NCBI GenBank assembly: GCA_029256085.1
Contig: JAQSYP010000001.1
Location: 124,001-188,000, forward strand
Direction of reading: 5' to 3'
Source of the DNA: Caryophanales bacterium
Lineage (GTDB): Bacteria > Bacillota > Bacilli > CAJFEE01
DNA length: 64,000 nt
Part shown: positions 1 through 8,981 of the stretch, piece after piece
Layout: every line of letters begins with the position of its first letter
How positions within the stretch are numbered: position 1 is the first letter of the stretch
Notes under the pieces: model-generated
What the model saw: the letters and a program-made list of their open reading frames with translations, nothing else
The model's database searches: none
Told to the model about the DNA's origin: nothing
Program-made: the position numbers and the translations under genes

Positions 1-1452
1 TGTTTAAAAGTATTTTCTCATGCATTAATGATTTATTCCTCAAAGAGGGACTCTCATATAGAGGAACATAAGTATAAACAGTTATTTCGAGTTACATCGA
101 AGTTCCATTCATCAATAAATACTGATGAAGTGTTGAAGGAAATTATAAATACTTTAAAAGAGGTATATCCAAATTTATCATACTATTTATTACTCTCGTA
201 CGACTATGATGTGAGTCCGACATTACCAGTCAAAGAGTTTACTTATGAGGATAAGAGTGAAAATCAGGCTGCTAATGAAGCATATTTGACTGGGCAAATT
301 TATTATGAAATTGTTGACAGTAAATATTATACACTTTATGCGCCGCTTTTAGGTAAACAAGGTATCTATGGCTTACTACAAGTAATTCTGCCAAAACATA
401 TGAGTTTAACTGATAAAGAGAATGAATTCATCGAGTTACTCGCTAAAACTGCAGGTAATGCACTAGAAAATGCACAATTATACGATAGATCAAGAAAGTT
501 AATTAGTGACCTTCAGTTAATAAATGAAACTTCGCATAGGCTTAATTCAAATCTAAGGTTAAATGAAATTATCACTTTTATGTGCCATCAGATTATATAT
601 TCGATTGAAGCACAAGAAGTGGGCTTTGTTGTATTTAATAACGACGATCATTTTGAGGTACTCCCAGGTAGCACCGACATATTTAGTACACCGATTGGTG
701 AATTTTATATTAGGTACTCGATGAGAAAATTAGAACTTGAAGGAGATGCGGTTCTAATCGGAGATTTAGGTTTAGAATCAGATAATTTTTCAAGATATAA
801 ATCCCTGATAGCTGTTCCGATGAATCAGGCAAATGATATTAAGGGGATGGCAATAGTTCTACACGAGAATCCGTATGTTTTTTCTTTTGAGGCGTTTAAG
901 CTTATACAAGCTTTAATTCATCATTCAACTCTAGCATTCACTAATGCTATGTTAAGAGAAGAACTTGAACTCTTGGTAGTTACTGATCATTTAACGAAGT
1001 TGTACTCTAGGTCTTACTTAGATGAAAAAATCCAACGATCACTTAAAAACGACTTTGGTGGAACTTTTATTATTGTCGACATCGATAATTTTAAGAAAGT
1101 TAACGATACTTATGGACATCAAGTAGGCGATGAAATCCTTATCCAAGTATCTAATATAATAAGACAAAGTATTAGAGATTGTGATATTGGTGCAAGATGG
1201 GGTGGAGAAGAATTAGCTGTTTATTTACCTCGAGCATCAACGGAAATAGGTAAAATAGTCGCAGAGCGTCTTGTTCAAAAAGTTTATGAGGAAACTAGCC
1301 CTAAAGTTTCAATTTCTTGTGGTGTTTCAAGTTGGTATCAGGACAATTCTTTAAACTATAAGCAGTTGTTTAATCAGGCGGATGAGGCACTTTATATTGC
1401 TAAAAATACTGGTAAAAATAAAGCTGTCTTTTATGATAATATCGATAAATAA
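1..1452 (+). CDS. dgcP: GAF-GGDEF diguanylate cyclase, 5' partial
   Basis: Makes c-di-GMP from two GTP; B. subtilis DgcP (YtrP) occupies the same place upstream of ytsP and refZ. The frame is open from base 1, and the first ATG at 28 has no Shine-Dalgarno sequence, so the true start probably lies outside the window. Counting from that ATG, two GAF-like sensory regions (about 20-150 and 165-310) precede a GGDEF domain (about 315-470). The catalytic signature is intact as GGEEL (392-396), the metal-binding DIDNF is at 351-355, and an allosteric I-site RDCD lies at 383-386, exactly five residues before GGEEL. An active, product-inhibited enzyme is therefore inferred. No membrane segment is seen in this part. 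Confidence 0.9.
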   Translation, partial: CLKVFSHALMIYSSKRDSHIEEHKYKQLFRVTSKFHSSINTDEVLKEIINTLKEVYPNLSYYLLLSYDYDVSPTLPVKEFTYEDKSENQAANEAYLTGQIYYEIVDSKYYTLYAPLLGKQGIYGLLQVILPKHMSLTDKENEFIELLAKTAGNALENAQLYDRSRKLISDLQLINETSHRLNSNLRLNEIITFMCHQIIYSIEAQEVGFVVFNNDDHFEVLPGSTDIFSTPIGEFYIRYSMRKLELEGDAVLIGDLGLESDNFSRYKSLIAVPMNQANDIKGMAIVLHENPYVFSFEAFKLIQALIHHSTLAFTNAMLREELELLVVTDHLTKLYSRSYLDEKIQRSLKNDFGGTFIIVDIDNFKKVNDTYGHQVGDEILIQVSNIIRQSIRDCDIGARWGGEELAVYLPRASTEIGKIVAERLVQKVYEETSPKVSISCGVSSWYQDNSLNYKQLFNQADEALYIAKNTGKNKAVFYDNIDK

Positions 1453-1471
1453 GGCGTATTCCTAATTGCAC

Positions 1472-1516
1472 AAAAATAGTAGTACAAACTATCAGTTGTT
1501 TGTACTACTATTTTTT
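1472..1516. terminator. bidirectional terminator between convergent genes
   Basis: A long stem (ATAGTAGTACAAAC pairing with GTTTGTACTACTAT) is flanked by an A-run on the left and a T-run on the right. It can end dgcP on the plus strand and the methyltransferase on the minus strand. Confidence 0.85.
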
Positions 1517-1558
1517 ATATTTTTATGATCATTGATGCTCATAATTCCAAACGAAACT

Positions 1559-2323
1559 TTATTTTGTTGCCTCGAACACAAACGTCCCAGTCTTATTATC
1601 AGGCTGTTTACCAGATAAATAGTCTGCAGTTATATTTATTTTAGAGAAACCAATTTCCTTTAGTAGAAGTCTAAACTCTTCAACACCGTACCAACGTAGG
1701 GCAAAACGTTGTAATTCTGTTTGGATAAGAGACCCATTACGCCACTTTTCATATTTTAGTAAATATACTTTGAATTGATTAAGGAAGTCGACTTCTGTGA
1801 GCTTTTTTTCCATTGTAATAGTATCACCGTTTGGTAAGGTGAATACTGAAGTCGAGCCATTTTCATTAGGTAAGAAATCATTGTCTGGCAAGGAAATATC
1901 AAGTATCAATTTACCACCAGGATTCAACTGGTTATATAAGCTAGTAATAGATTTAATAGAATCCTCGCGATTATCTATTAAAAGTATAGAACTAGCAGGG
2001 ATTATAATTGCATCGAATTTTTTTGGTAAAGATAATTTTGTTAAGTCGCCTTGATATAAGTTTGTTACTAGTCCACGCTCGTCAAGTGTCGCTTGGCAAG
2101 AGGCTAGCATATTCTTGGAGTAATCGACGCCTTCAATATTAATTCCCGCTTCTAATAAAGGTATTAAAACTCTGCCAGAGCCAACCATTGCTTCTAGAAT
2201 ATTTCCTTCAATATCCTTTAACCTCTCTTTATAGAACTCGATGTCGCCACCGAAAGATTGTCCAATTTTCTTAGTTAAATCATAAACTTCTGTACAAAGT
2301 TCCCCATAGTTACTAAATGACAT
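1559..2323 (-). CDS. class I SAM-dependent methyltransferase
   Basis: A 254-residue Rossmann-fold methyltransferase of unknown substrate. The SAM-binding glycine motif is VGSGRVLIPLL (about 47-57), followed by the acidic strand GVDYSKNML (about 65-73) and the LNPGGKLILDIS strand (about 132-143), as in the Methyltransf_11/25 families. The start is supported by an AAAGGGGAT ribosome site about 8 nt upstream. It stands between dgcP and ytsP, where I know of no such gene in B. subtilis, so it looks like a local insertion. The target could be a small molecule, RNA or protein; the sequence does not decide. Confidence 0.8.
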   Translation of the reverse strand: MSFSNYGELCTEVYDLTKKIGQSFGGDIEFYKERLKDIEGNILEAMVGSGRVLIPLLEAGINIEGVDYSKNMLASCQATLDERGLVTNLYQGDLTKLSLPKKFDAIIIPASSILLIDNREDSIKSITSLYNQLNPGGKLILDISLPDNDFLPNENGSTSVFTLPNGDTITMEKKLTEVDFLNQFKVYLLKYEKWRNGSLIQTELQRFALRWYGVEEFRLLLKEIGFSKINITADYLSGKQPDNKTGTFVFEATK

Positions 2324-2395
2324 TTGTTCATCCCCTTTTCAGGGCAATTAGAAAATCTATCTTCATTTTATTCAAACAAAAAGTCTATATTATAT

Positions 2396-2440
2396 AAAAG
2401 CTGACTTTCAGAAGAAATATCTTTTGAGAGTTAGCTTTTA
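2396..2440 (-). terminator. hairpin downstream of ytsP
   Basis: AAAAGCTGACTTTC pairs imperfectly with the segment ending GTTAGCTTTT. Read on the minus strand, the stem ends in a short T-run, which fits termination of ytsP before the methyltransferase gene. Confidence 0.55.
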
Positions 2441-2460
2441 ATTGTTTTTGTTTTAATAAA

Positions 2461-2943
2461 TTAATTCCAATTTTTAATAATTATTTCGACAAATTTTTCT
2501 AGATAATGTCTGTCTATTTCATCAAATCTATCGAGAATAGGACTATCGATGTCAAGTACTCCTATGAGCTCATTATCTACACACATTGGAACAACAATTT
2601 CAGATTGGGATGCCGCATCGCATGCGATATGGCCAGGGAATTCGTGTACGTTAGGTATCAATTGAGTTTCCTTTGTTTCAGCTGCTGTTCCACATACACC
2701 TCTACCAAATGGTATAAGTGTACAAGCAGGTAAACCTTGAAATGGCCCTAAATATAGTGTTTTACCTTTAGTTAAATAAAACCCAACCCAATTAATATCT
2801 TCTAAAAATTGGCCTAATAGGGCAGACGCGTTTGCAAGGTTAGATATGTTATCATCTACACCTTCTATTAGACTTTCTAATTGCTTTAAAACGAGTGAAT
2901 ACTGCTCTTCTTTAGTTCCTGAATATCCTACTTTACTAAACAT
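2461..2943 (-). CDS. ytsP: free methionine-(R)-sulfoxide reductase, GAF type
   Basis: Reduces free methionine-R-sulfoxide in the cytosol as part of oxidative damage repair. The 160-residue protein is a single GAF domain of the fRMsr (MsrC) family. All three cysteines used by the family are present at 74, 84 and 108, in the blocks LPACTLIPFGRGVCG and HIACDAASQSEIVVP. A strong AGGAGGT ribosome site precedes the ATG. It is transcribed divergently from refZ; in B. subtilis ytsP also sits between ytrP and refZ (yttP), although the strand arrangement here is altered by the inserted methyltransferase gene. Confidence 0.93.
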   Translation of the reverse strand: MFSKVGYSGTKEEQYSLVLKQLESLIEGVDDNISNLANASALLGQFLEDINWVGFYLTKGKTLYLGPFQGLPACTLIPFGRGVCGTAAETKETQLIPNVHEFPGHIACDAASQSEIVVPMCVDNELIGVLDIDSPILDRFDEIDRHYLEKFVEIIIKNWN

Positions 2944-2968
2944 AAATACCTCCTAAATGCGAAAATTG

Positions 2969-3032
2969 TTGTCGATTGTAATTAATATGTCGAGAGAAAA
3001 TAAAAGGAAAATCTAGTTTTTACACGAAAATC
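2969..3032 (+). promoter_or_regulatory. possible Spo0A boxes and SigH promoter for refZ
   Basis: Two near-matches to the 0A box (TGTCGAA) stand at 2970-2976 (TGTCGAT) and 2988-2994 (TGTCGAG). They precede a SigH-like -35 AAAGGAAAA (3003-3011) and, 11 nt later, a weaker -10 CACGAAA (3023-3029; consensus RNNGAAT). Early-sporulation control is known for refZ in B. subtilis; the assignment here is inference from motifs. Confidence 0.4.
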
Positions 3033-3061
3033 TAAGTAAGGTGCTAAGGTGGTGGAAATTC

Positions 3062-3763
3062 ATGATTGTTGTAGAAACTAATAAAACAAAGAATAAAATT
3101 ATTGATGCAGCAACTGCTCTATTCAATAATCAAGGATATGATGGTACTTCGATAAGAGAGATTGCTAAACTTGCTGATGTTAATATTGCAAATATTTCCT
3201 ATTATTTTAACAGTAAAAAAGGATTATTAGAATATTTAATTACTAAATATTTTGAGGGGTATTTTCAAAGGGTAGATGAAGCGATTTCAGATAATCGCGA
3301 GAAACATATTAGTGAGATGCTTTACTGCGTTATAAAAAGCGCACTAAATTATCAATTTGAGAATTCAGGTCTTACAAGATTTGTTTATAGAGAGCTATCT
3401 TTAGACACTATTCTCGTTCGTGAGATAATGTCAACATATTTAATGAGAGAAAAGTATATTTACTCATCGATCCTTAATGTAGGCATTAAGAGAGGGGAAT
3501 TTGAAGATATTTCTACCTCTAGTTTTTTAATATCAGTAAAAAGTTTTCTGTCAACACCGTTTCTATTTCAACATTATTCCCAAGAAGTGTTACAGTGGTC
3601 AGTACAGAGCCATTTATTTCAGAGTAAGTATATGTCTGATTTTAAATTATGGATTAATAGATATCTATGTATAAATAGAATTCAAATTAAAGATGAAGAA
3701 AATTCATATGATGTAAATGATAGTACTTTAGAAAATGAAATAGCTGTGTGCGGTGTAGTTTGA
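3062..3763 (+). CDS. refZ: RefZ, TetR-type DNA-binding regulator of FtsZ-ring placement
   Basis: In B. subtilis RefZ (YttP) binds chromosomal motifs near the origin and helps shift Z-rings from midcell to the pole at sporulation. Here the N-terminal TetR helix-turn-helix is clear (about residues 8-55, with GYDGTSIREIAKLADVN and NISYYFNSKKGLL). The C-terminal half is helical, and the protein is somewhat longer than the B. subtilis one, with a tail after about residue 205. I place the start at ATG 3062 because AAGGTGGTG ends about 8 nt upstream; an in-frame GTG at 3041 lies before that ribosome site. ezrA, another Z-ring regulator, follows. Confidence 0.88.
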   Translation: MIVVETNKTKNKIIDAATALFNNQGYDGTSIREIAKLADVNIANISYYFNSKKGLLEYLITKYFEGYFQRVDEAISDNREKHISEMLYCVIKSALNYQFENSGLTRFVYRELSLDTILVREIMSTYLMREKYIYSSILNVGIKRGEFEDISTSSFLISVKSFLSTPFLFQHYSQEVLQWSVQSHLFQSKYMSDFKLWINRYLCINRIQIKDEENSYDVNDSTLENEIAVCGVV

Positions 3764-3832
3764 TAGATAAAACAACAAACTGTTGAGGGGAAACCGCGAC
3801 AGTCTTTTTATAAGTATAAAAAATTTCATTTC

Positions 3833-3940
3833 ACTCGTAGAAACTGCTCACTTTCCGCGGGCACAGCCTCAAGCTTTTTATACAAGTTTCACTTGCAAAA
3901 ATGGATACTCGGATCGTGCTGTTCCTGTGTTTCCAGTTTC
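3833..3940 (+). repeat. nested-palindrome repeat, copy A (degenerate)
   Basis: Contains AAACTGCTCACTTTCCGCGG, GGCACAGCCTCAAGC, the central hairpin TACAAGTTTCACTTGCA and GGATCGTGCTGTTCC. The same ordered blocks occur at 27639, 44205 and, inverted, at 56026. The right outer arm (CGAGCAGTTT in other copies) has decayed here to a short CCAGTTTC. Confidence 0.8.
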
Positions 3941-3969
3941 TTTTAGAATATTAATGTTTCCTTCTCAAA

Positions 3970-3997
3970 GGACTTGGCAAAGCCAGGTTCTTTTTTT
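3970..3997 (+). terminator. GACTTGGCAAAGCC hairpin with T-run
   Basis: GACTTGGC and GCCAGGTTC pair around AAA and are followed by seven T. Sequences starting with the same GACTTGG(C/T)AAAG or AACTTGGAAAAG motif recur near 27784, 39582 and 47385. It may end refZ transcription. Confidence 0.55.
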
Positions 3998-4051
3998 CTA
4001 TAAGCGTTTTTCTATATGTTTTTTAATTTTTCGACATGATGTGAGAGGAGC

Positions 4052-4147
4052 GTACGAAAAACTTAATTTTAGGTACGAAAACATATAAAATACGTACGGA
4101 AAATGCTAAATGCCGTACAGAAATAATAAACTTACGAACGATTATAG
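4052..4147. repeat. 21-bp-period array upstream of ezrA
   Basis: The pentamer GTACG (last two copies GTACA, GAACG) starts at 4052, 4073, 4094, 4115 and 4136, a spacing of exactly 21 bp each time. It is followed by A-rich sequence such as GAAAA. The remaining bases between refZ and ezrA (about 4148-4350) are AT-rich with no gene that I can support. Confidence 0.75.
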
Positions 4148-4363
4148 TTTTTAAAGCAATGTAAAAGTAAAAAGAATCATTAGGTTATCTATATTAAAGC
4201 GGATTCGATTAACTTCGAATTGTAAAGGGAACCTAACAATTTTCTTGTTTTTTCACATAATGTGAATATATTTTAAAAATAATTAAAAAAATCAGTCAAA
4301 CATTGTCGTTTCATGGTATATTTATTTTACTGTATATATATTTAATCTTATGAGGTGGCTTTT

Positions 4364-6088
4364 GTGAGTACTTTCTTATCATTTATGATAATTGTTTTTT
4401 TAACGAGTGCAATCGGGCTAGCGTTTGCCCTTTTCTATAGAACAAGAATTTATAAAGATGTTGACCGAATAGAACATTGGAAAAATGAATTACTTGAGAG
4501 AAAAATCGAAGACAAAATTTCTGCTGTTAAAAAGTTGAATATCTCTGGAGAGGCTGAGAAACTTTTTGAAAACTGGAGAAGAACTTGGGATAATATTGTA
4601 ACAACAGAAGTTGAAAAAATACTTAACAATTCTTTCGAAATCGAAGACTATGCAGCTCAATTCAGATTTATAAAAGCTAAGAAAATCCTAAACCAGGTTG
4701 AAAAGAAAATGTCTGCGGTTGATTCAGAAATACAAAAAATTCTAGATGAAGTTAATGACCTAGTTGGTAGTGAAGAGAAAAATAAAAAAGAAATAGAAAA
4801 ACTAGATCAAAAGCATAAGGAACTTAAACGTGTATTAATTGCACGCGCCCATGCATACGGAAAAGCTGAACAAGTTCTACAAACTAAATTAGAAGAAACA
4901 GTAGCACTATTCTCAGACTATAATACAAACACTAAACAAGGTAATTACTTTGCAGCTAGAGAACTTGTGTTAAAAGCAAATGAAATGATGCTTGAAATTG
5001 AACATAAAATAGAAGTTTTACCGAAACTTTTTACGGAAGTTTCAACCAATATTCCAACACAAGTTTTAGAGTTAGAGAAAGCTTATAGTGAAATGTTAGA
5101 TACAGGGTATGTATTAACACACTTGGAATTTGAACAAGAATTAAACGTAATTAAGGAAAATCTAGAAAAGGCAGTATCATTATTGGAACAGTCAGAAAGT
5201 GTTGAGGCTGTTAACGTTATAGAATTCCTCAAAGAAAAGATGGAACTTTTATTTGATCAATTTGAAAACGAATATGAGGCTAAGATTTTTGTTAATAATT
5301 GCGTAAACAACCTAGAGAAAATTGTAACAGATTTTATAGAATCAACAATAATTTCAAAACATGATGCTCAAAAGGCTCAAAATAGTTATAAGTTAAAAGA
5401 AGATGACGTAGAGACTCATAAACAAATAGAAAAGCAAGCGCAGCTACTCGCTAAGAGACTAGAGGTTGTTATTTCTAGAATTGATGAAAAGCAAGTCGCT
5501 TATACAGTATTAAAGCAAGAGCTTGAGCAAATACAAGAGCAATTGACAGATATTACTGAAAAGCATAATTTATTTGTTAAGATGCTTTCTGAACTTAGAA
5601 CTGAGGAACTTGAGGCTAGACATGAAATAGAGTTGATTAGAAGAACTATTATTGCATGTATTAGACTAATTGAAAAAAGTAATTTACCTGGAATCTCCAA
5701 GGACTATCATAAATTACTGGATAAAACTAATAAGTCGGTTGAAATTGTTCAAGAATGCTTAGATAAAAGCCCACTTAACATTCAAGATATATTTAATTGT
5801 TTAAGTAGTGCTAGAAATAATTCAATTGAGCTTTTTGATTACACAAAAGAGATTGTTGAAGATGCACTTTTAGTTGAAAAAGTAATTCAATATGGAAATC
5901 GTTATCGCAGGACTAATTTAATGATTGAATCTGAGCTACACGAAGCGGAGAATCTTTTTAGAAACTATGATTACAGAAAATCATTAGAGGTAGCAGCGAA
6001 TGCTATTCATTCCGTCGATCCAGAAGCTATTAGAAGATTTAAGGCGGAAACGATTGTTGACGAAGAATTATTATTGCAAAGAAGCTAA
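4364..6088 (+). CDS. ezrA: septation ring regulator EzrA
   Basis: Membrane-anchored spectrin-like protein that limits FtsZ assembly to midcell and links it to wall synthesis in Firmicutes. One N-terminal membrane segment (about residues 4-24, FLSFMIIVFLTSAIGLAFAL) is followed by a long cytoplasmic coiled-coil region to the end. The conserved QNR-type patch is seen as IQYGNRYRR near residue 510, and the motif VNDLVGSEEKNKKEIE matches the family. GTG 4364 is chosen as start because the ribosome site GAGGTGG (4352-4358) overlaps the alternative GTG at 4355. About 574 residues, slightly longer than the B. subtilis protein (about 562). Confidence 0.95.
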   Translation: MSTFLSFMIIVFLTSAIGLAFALFYRTRIYKDVDRIEHWKNELLERKIEDKISAVKKLNISGEAEKLFENWRRTWDNIVTTEVEKILNNSFEIEDYAAQFRFIKAKKILNQVEKKMSAVDSEIQKILDEVNDLVGSEEKNKKEIEKLDQKHKELKRVLIARAHAYGKAEQVLQTKLEETVALFSDYNTNTKQGNYFAARELVLKANEMMLEIEHKIEVLPKLFTEVSTNIPTQVLELEKAYSEMLDTGYVLTHLEFEQELNVIKENLEKAVSLLEQSESVEAVNVIEFLKEKMELLFDQFENEYEAKIFVNNCVNNLEKIVTDFIESTIISKHDAQKAQNSYKLKEDDVETHKQIEKQAQLLAKRLEVVISRIDEKQVAYTVLKQELEQIQEQLTDITEKHNLFVKMLSELRTEELEARHEIELIRRTIIACIRLIEKSNLPGISKDYHKLLDKTNKSVEIVQECLDKSPLNIQDIFNCLSSARNNSIELFDYTKEIVEDALLVEKVIQYGNRYRRTNLMIESELHEAENLFRNYDYRKSLEVAANAIHSVDPEAIRRFKAETIVDEELLLQRS

Positions 6089-6089
6089 C

Positions 6090-6119
6090 AATAACCCCTC
6101 AGGGAATGAGGGGTTATTT
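6090..6119 (+). terminator. terminator after ezrA
   Basis: AATAACCCCTCA and TGAGGGGTTATT form a perfect 12-bp stem with a 5-nt loop; the T-tract after it is weak. Confidence 0.7.
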
Positions 6120-6195
6120 ACATGGTGTATAAAAAAATTGTGTAAAACTAATATAATTACCAATACTTATACTAAAATTACAAAGGGGAATTTCT

Positions 6196-7338
6196 TTGAT
6201 ATATTTTGATAATAGTGCAACAACGAGACCTTATAAAGAGGTCGTTGAAACTTTTCAAGAGGTGACAACAAATTATTTTGGAAATCCATCGTCTATTCAT
6301 TCCCTAGGACAACAAGCTGAAAAATTGATTCAAAAATCAAGGCAAATAGTTGCAGATATATTAAATGTTAGAGATGAAGAAGTCTTTTTTACGTCTGGTG
6401 GTACAGAAGGGAATAATATTGCTATAAAGGGATGTGCACTACAATATAAAAGTAGAGGCAATCACATAATAACATCAAAGACTGAACATGCATCTGTGAT
6501 AGAAACATGCAAACAGTTAGAGAACTTTGGATTTGATGTTACGTATTTGGATGTAAATAATGAAGGGCAAGTATCAATAGAGGACTTAAAAAATAGTATT
6601 AAAGACTCGACCATACTAGTCTCATTAATGCACGTAAATAATGAAGTAGGTACAGTTCAACCTATAATGGAAATTGGAAATTACCTAAATCAATTTCCTA
6701 AAATTATATTTCATGTTGATAATGTCCAAGGTATCGGTAAAGTCCCTCTTAATTTAAGGAAAGCTAACATTGATTTATGTACTTTAAGTGGTCATAAATT
6801 TCACGGGATAAAAGGCAGCGGGGTTTTGTTCGTAAAAAATGGTATCAAGTTAGAACCTTTAATAACTGGAGGAATGCAAGAGGGGAAGATTAGATCAGGC
6901 ACTGAAAATGTAGCAGGGATTGTTTCGCTTGCTAAAGCTTTACGAGTTAGTAACGAGAAATATACATTGCACGTTGAACAGCTACAAGAAATGAAAAATG
7001 AATTAGTTAAATATCTTTCCTCATGTGAAGATGTAATAATTAATACTCCTATAATGAATTCAGCACCACACATAATTAATTTTTCTTTACCTGGAATTAA
7101 ACCTGAAGCATTTGTCCATGAATTAGGAAAAAACAAAGTATACGTATCAACTCGGTCAGCGTGTTCTTCAAAGAAAGCTGATGTTAGTCACGTGCTTAGT
7201 AGTATGGGCTTTGATAAAACCATCTCTGGAAGTAGTATACGTATCAGCTTATCGTACGGTAATAGTTACGAGGAAATTATCAAATTTAAAGAAATATTTA
7301 ACAATAGCTTAAAACAATTTAAACAACTAATGAGGTAG
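6196..7338 (+). CDS. nifZ: cysteine desulfurase NifZ/IscS type
   Basis: PLP enzyme that takes sulfur from cysteine and, by its place directly before thiI, probably passes it to ThiI for 4-thiouridine in tRNA. In B. subtilis the nifZ-thiI pair does this. The PLP lysine is K201 in [13 protein letters not shown], and the sulfur-carrying cysteine is C323 in [10 protein letters not shown]. The 380-residue length is normal. The start is TTG, with AAAGGGGAA about 7 nt upstream. thiI begins 5 nt after its stop, indicating one operon. Confidence 0.92.
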   Translation: MIYFDNSATTRPYKEVVETFQEVTTNYFGNPSSIHSLGQQAEKLIQKSRQIVADILNVRDEEVFFTSGGTEGNNIAIKGCALQYKSRGNHIITSKTEHASVIETCKQLENFGFDVTYLDVNNEGQVSIEDLKNSIKDSTILVSLMHVNNEVGTVQPIMEIGNYLNQFPKIIFHVDNVQGIGKVPLNLRKANIDLCTLSGHKFHGIKGSGVLFVKNGIKLEPLITGGMQEGKIRSGTENVAGIVSLAKALRVSNEKYTLHVEQLQEMKNELVKYLSSCEDVIINTPIMNSAPHIINFSLPGIKPEAFVHELGKNKVYVSTRSACSSKKADVSHVLSSMGFDKTISGSSIRISLSYGNSYEEIIKFKEIFNNSLKQFKQLMR

Positions 7339-7343
7339 GTACA

Positions 7344-8552
7344 ATGGAATTTAATCATATTTTAGTAAGATACGGTGAACTTTCTACAAAGGGTAGAAAC
7401 CGCTCGAAATTTGTTTCAGCTTTAAGAGAAAACGTACAATTCAGATTAAAACAATTTGAAAAAGTAAAGGTTAAAGCGGAGAGAGATCGACTTTATGTTG
7501 AATTGAATGGTGAACCATTTGAATTAGTAATGGATGAATTAGAAAAAGTTTTCGGGATTCATACTTTTAATTTAGCTCTTAAGACAGAAACTGATCTAGA
7601 AAAAATTAAAGAAGCTGTTCTATATGCTGCTGATATAAGCAATTCTGCAAAGACTTTCAAAATTACAGTTCACAGGGCATTTAAAAGATTTCCAATGGAT
7701 ACTTATGAGTTACAGAGTGAACTTGGTGCACACGTCTTAATTAATTTACAAGGTAAATACACGGTTGATGTAAGGAATCCTGAATTAAACATAAGAGTTG
7801 AAATAAGGGAAGATGCGTCTTATGTAATGTTGAATGAAAGAAAAGGTGCTGGTGGTTATCCAGTGGGTGTTGGTGGTAAGGCAATGCTACTACTTTCAGG
7901 AGGAATAGATAGCCCAGTCGCAGCTTATCTTACTATGAAACGTGGTGTGAATGTGGAGTTTATCCATTTTCATAGTCCACCTTTTACTAGTGAACGTTCA
8001 AAACAAAAGGTTGAGGATTTAGCTAAAGTACTTTCAAACTATTGTAGGAAAGTTCAATTGCACATTGTACCGTTTACCGAACTGCAAAAGGCGATTCATA
8101 AAGATATTCCAGGAAGCTACACAATGACAATTATGCGCAGAATGATGCTCAGAATTGCAGAGGAAGTAGCCATTAAGAGAAAAGCACTTGCTTTAGCTAC
8201 TGGGGAAAGTCTCGGCCAAGTAGCAAGTCAAACTCTAGATTCAATGAGTACAATAAATGAAGTTACTAACATGCCTGTACTAAGGCCGTTAATAACAATG
8301 GATAAGCTTGAAATTATGGAAATAGCTAATAAAATTAACACATATAATATATCGATTAGACCGTATGAGGATTGTTGTACTATATTTCTACCAGAAAATC
8401 CAACAACAAAGCCAAAAAAAGATAAGGCAAATGTATTTGAAAGTAAGTTTGATTTTGAGCCTTACATTGAAGATGCAGTAAATAATATTGAGACATTAAG
8501 CTTTGTAAGAGGAATGTCACAAGAAGATCAAGAATTGGAAAAACTCTTCTAA
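7344..8552 (+). CDS. thiI: tRNA 4-thiouridine synthetase ThiI
   Basis: Adenylates and thiolates U8 of tRNA and can supply sulfur for thiamine thiazole. It has an N-terminal ferredoxin-like region, a THUMP domain (about 60-165) and a PP-loop ATP site SGGIDS (185-190). The chain stops at 402 residues, so the C-terminal rhodanese domain of the E. coli enzyme is absent, as in other Bacilli; sulfur transfer then depends on the partner desulfurase next door. A GAGGTAGG ribosome site sits in the gap after nifZ. Confidence 0.96.
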   Translation: MEFNHILVRYGELSTKGRNRSKFVSALRENVQFRLKQFEKVKVKAERDRLYVELNGEPFELVMDELEKVFGIHTFNLALKTETDLEKIKEAVLYAADISNSAKTFKITVHRAFKRFPMDTYELQSELGAHVLINLQGKYTVDVRNPELNIRVEIREDASYVMLNERKGAGGYPVGVGGKAMLLLSGGIDSPVAAYLTMKRGVNVEFIHFHSPPFTSERSKQKVEDLAKVLSNYCRKVQLHIVPFTELQKAIHKDIPGSYTMTIMRRMMLRIAEEVAIKRKALALATGESLGQVASQTLDSMSTINEVTNMPVLRPLITMDKLEIMEIANKINTYNISIRPYEDCCTIFLPENPTTKPKKDKANVFESKFDFEPYIEDAVNNIETLSFVRGMSQEDQELEKLF

Positions 8553-8634
8553 TTTCCTATTAATTTCCAATATATAAATAGTATTAAACCTCCTATTTCT
8601 ACACAAGATATAACCACAAAGGAGGTGAAACAAC

Positions 8635-8832
8635 ATGTCAAACAATTCAAACCAATTAGTAGTACCAGGTGTTGCACAAGCAATTGACCAAATGAAATAT
8701 GAGATCGCTCAAGAATTTGGTGTTCAACTTGGAGGAGAAACTTCTTCTCGTTCAAACGGTTCAGTTGGTGGAGAAATCACTAAGCGTTTAGTAAAAATGG
8801 CTGAATCACAATTAGGTGGTTATTCTAGATAA
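8635..8832 (+). CDS. sspA: alpha/beta-type small acid-soluble spore protein
   Basis: Coats spore DNA and protects it from UV and heat. The 65-residue protein has both family signatures: the GPR protease site around YEIAQEFGV and the second block [17 protein letters not shown]. Position after thiI matches sspA of B. subtilis. The ribosome site AAAGGAGGTG is strong. A possible SigG promoter is GTATT (8581-8585), 18 nt, then CAAGATA (8604-8610), close to the forespore consensus but with a very short leader; treat this as tentative. Confidence 0.95.
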   Translation: MSNNSNQLVVPGVAQAIDQMKYEIAQEFGVQLGGETSSRSNGSVGGEITKRLVKMAESQLGGYSR

Positions 8833-8850
8833 TTAAATATTAAATGGATG

Positions 8851-8878
8851 GGAAGTGGGCTATGACCCACTTCCTTTT
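8851..8878 (+). terminator. terminator after sspA
   Basis: GGAAGTGGG pairs with CCCACTTCC across a 6-nt loop, followed by TTTT. Confidence 0.85.
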
Positions 8879-8981
8879 ACGTACATAAAAATTAAGGTGA
8901 CCTAAACCTAGTTTTAATTTGTATCCAATATTTGGTAACTAATGTATAATTAGTAATATTGTTTATGAAAGGGTGAATACT

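Noticed and set aside
4030-4036. Perfect 0A box TTCGACA upstream of ezrA
   Set aside because: A 7-mer of this kind is expected by chance several times in 64 kb, and no promoter is placed suitably.
3783-4088. Open frame of 101 codons after refZ
   Set aside because: It runs through repeat copy A, the following hairpin and the first array units, has no ribosome site and no protein-like composition.
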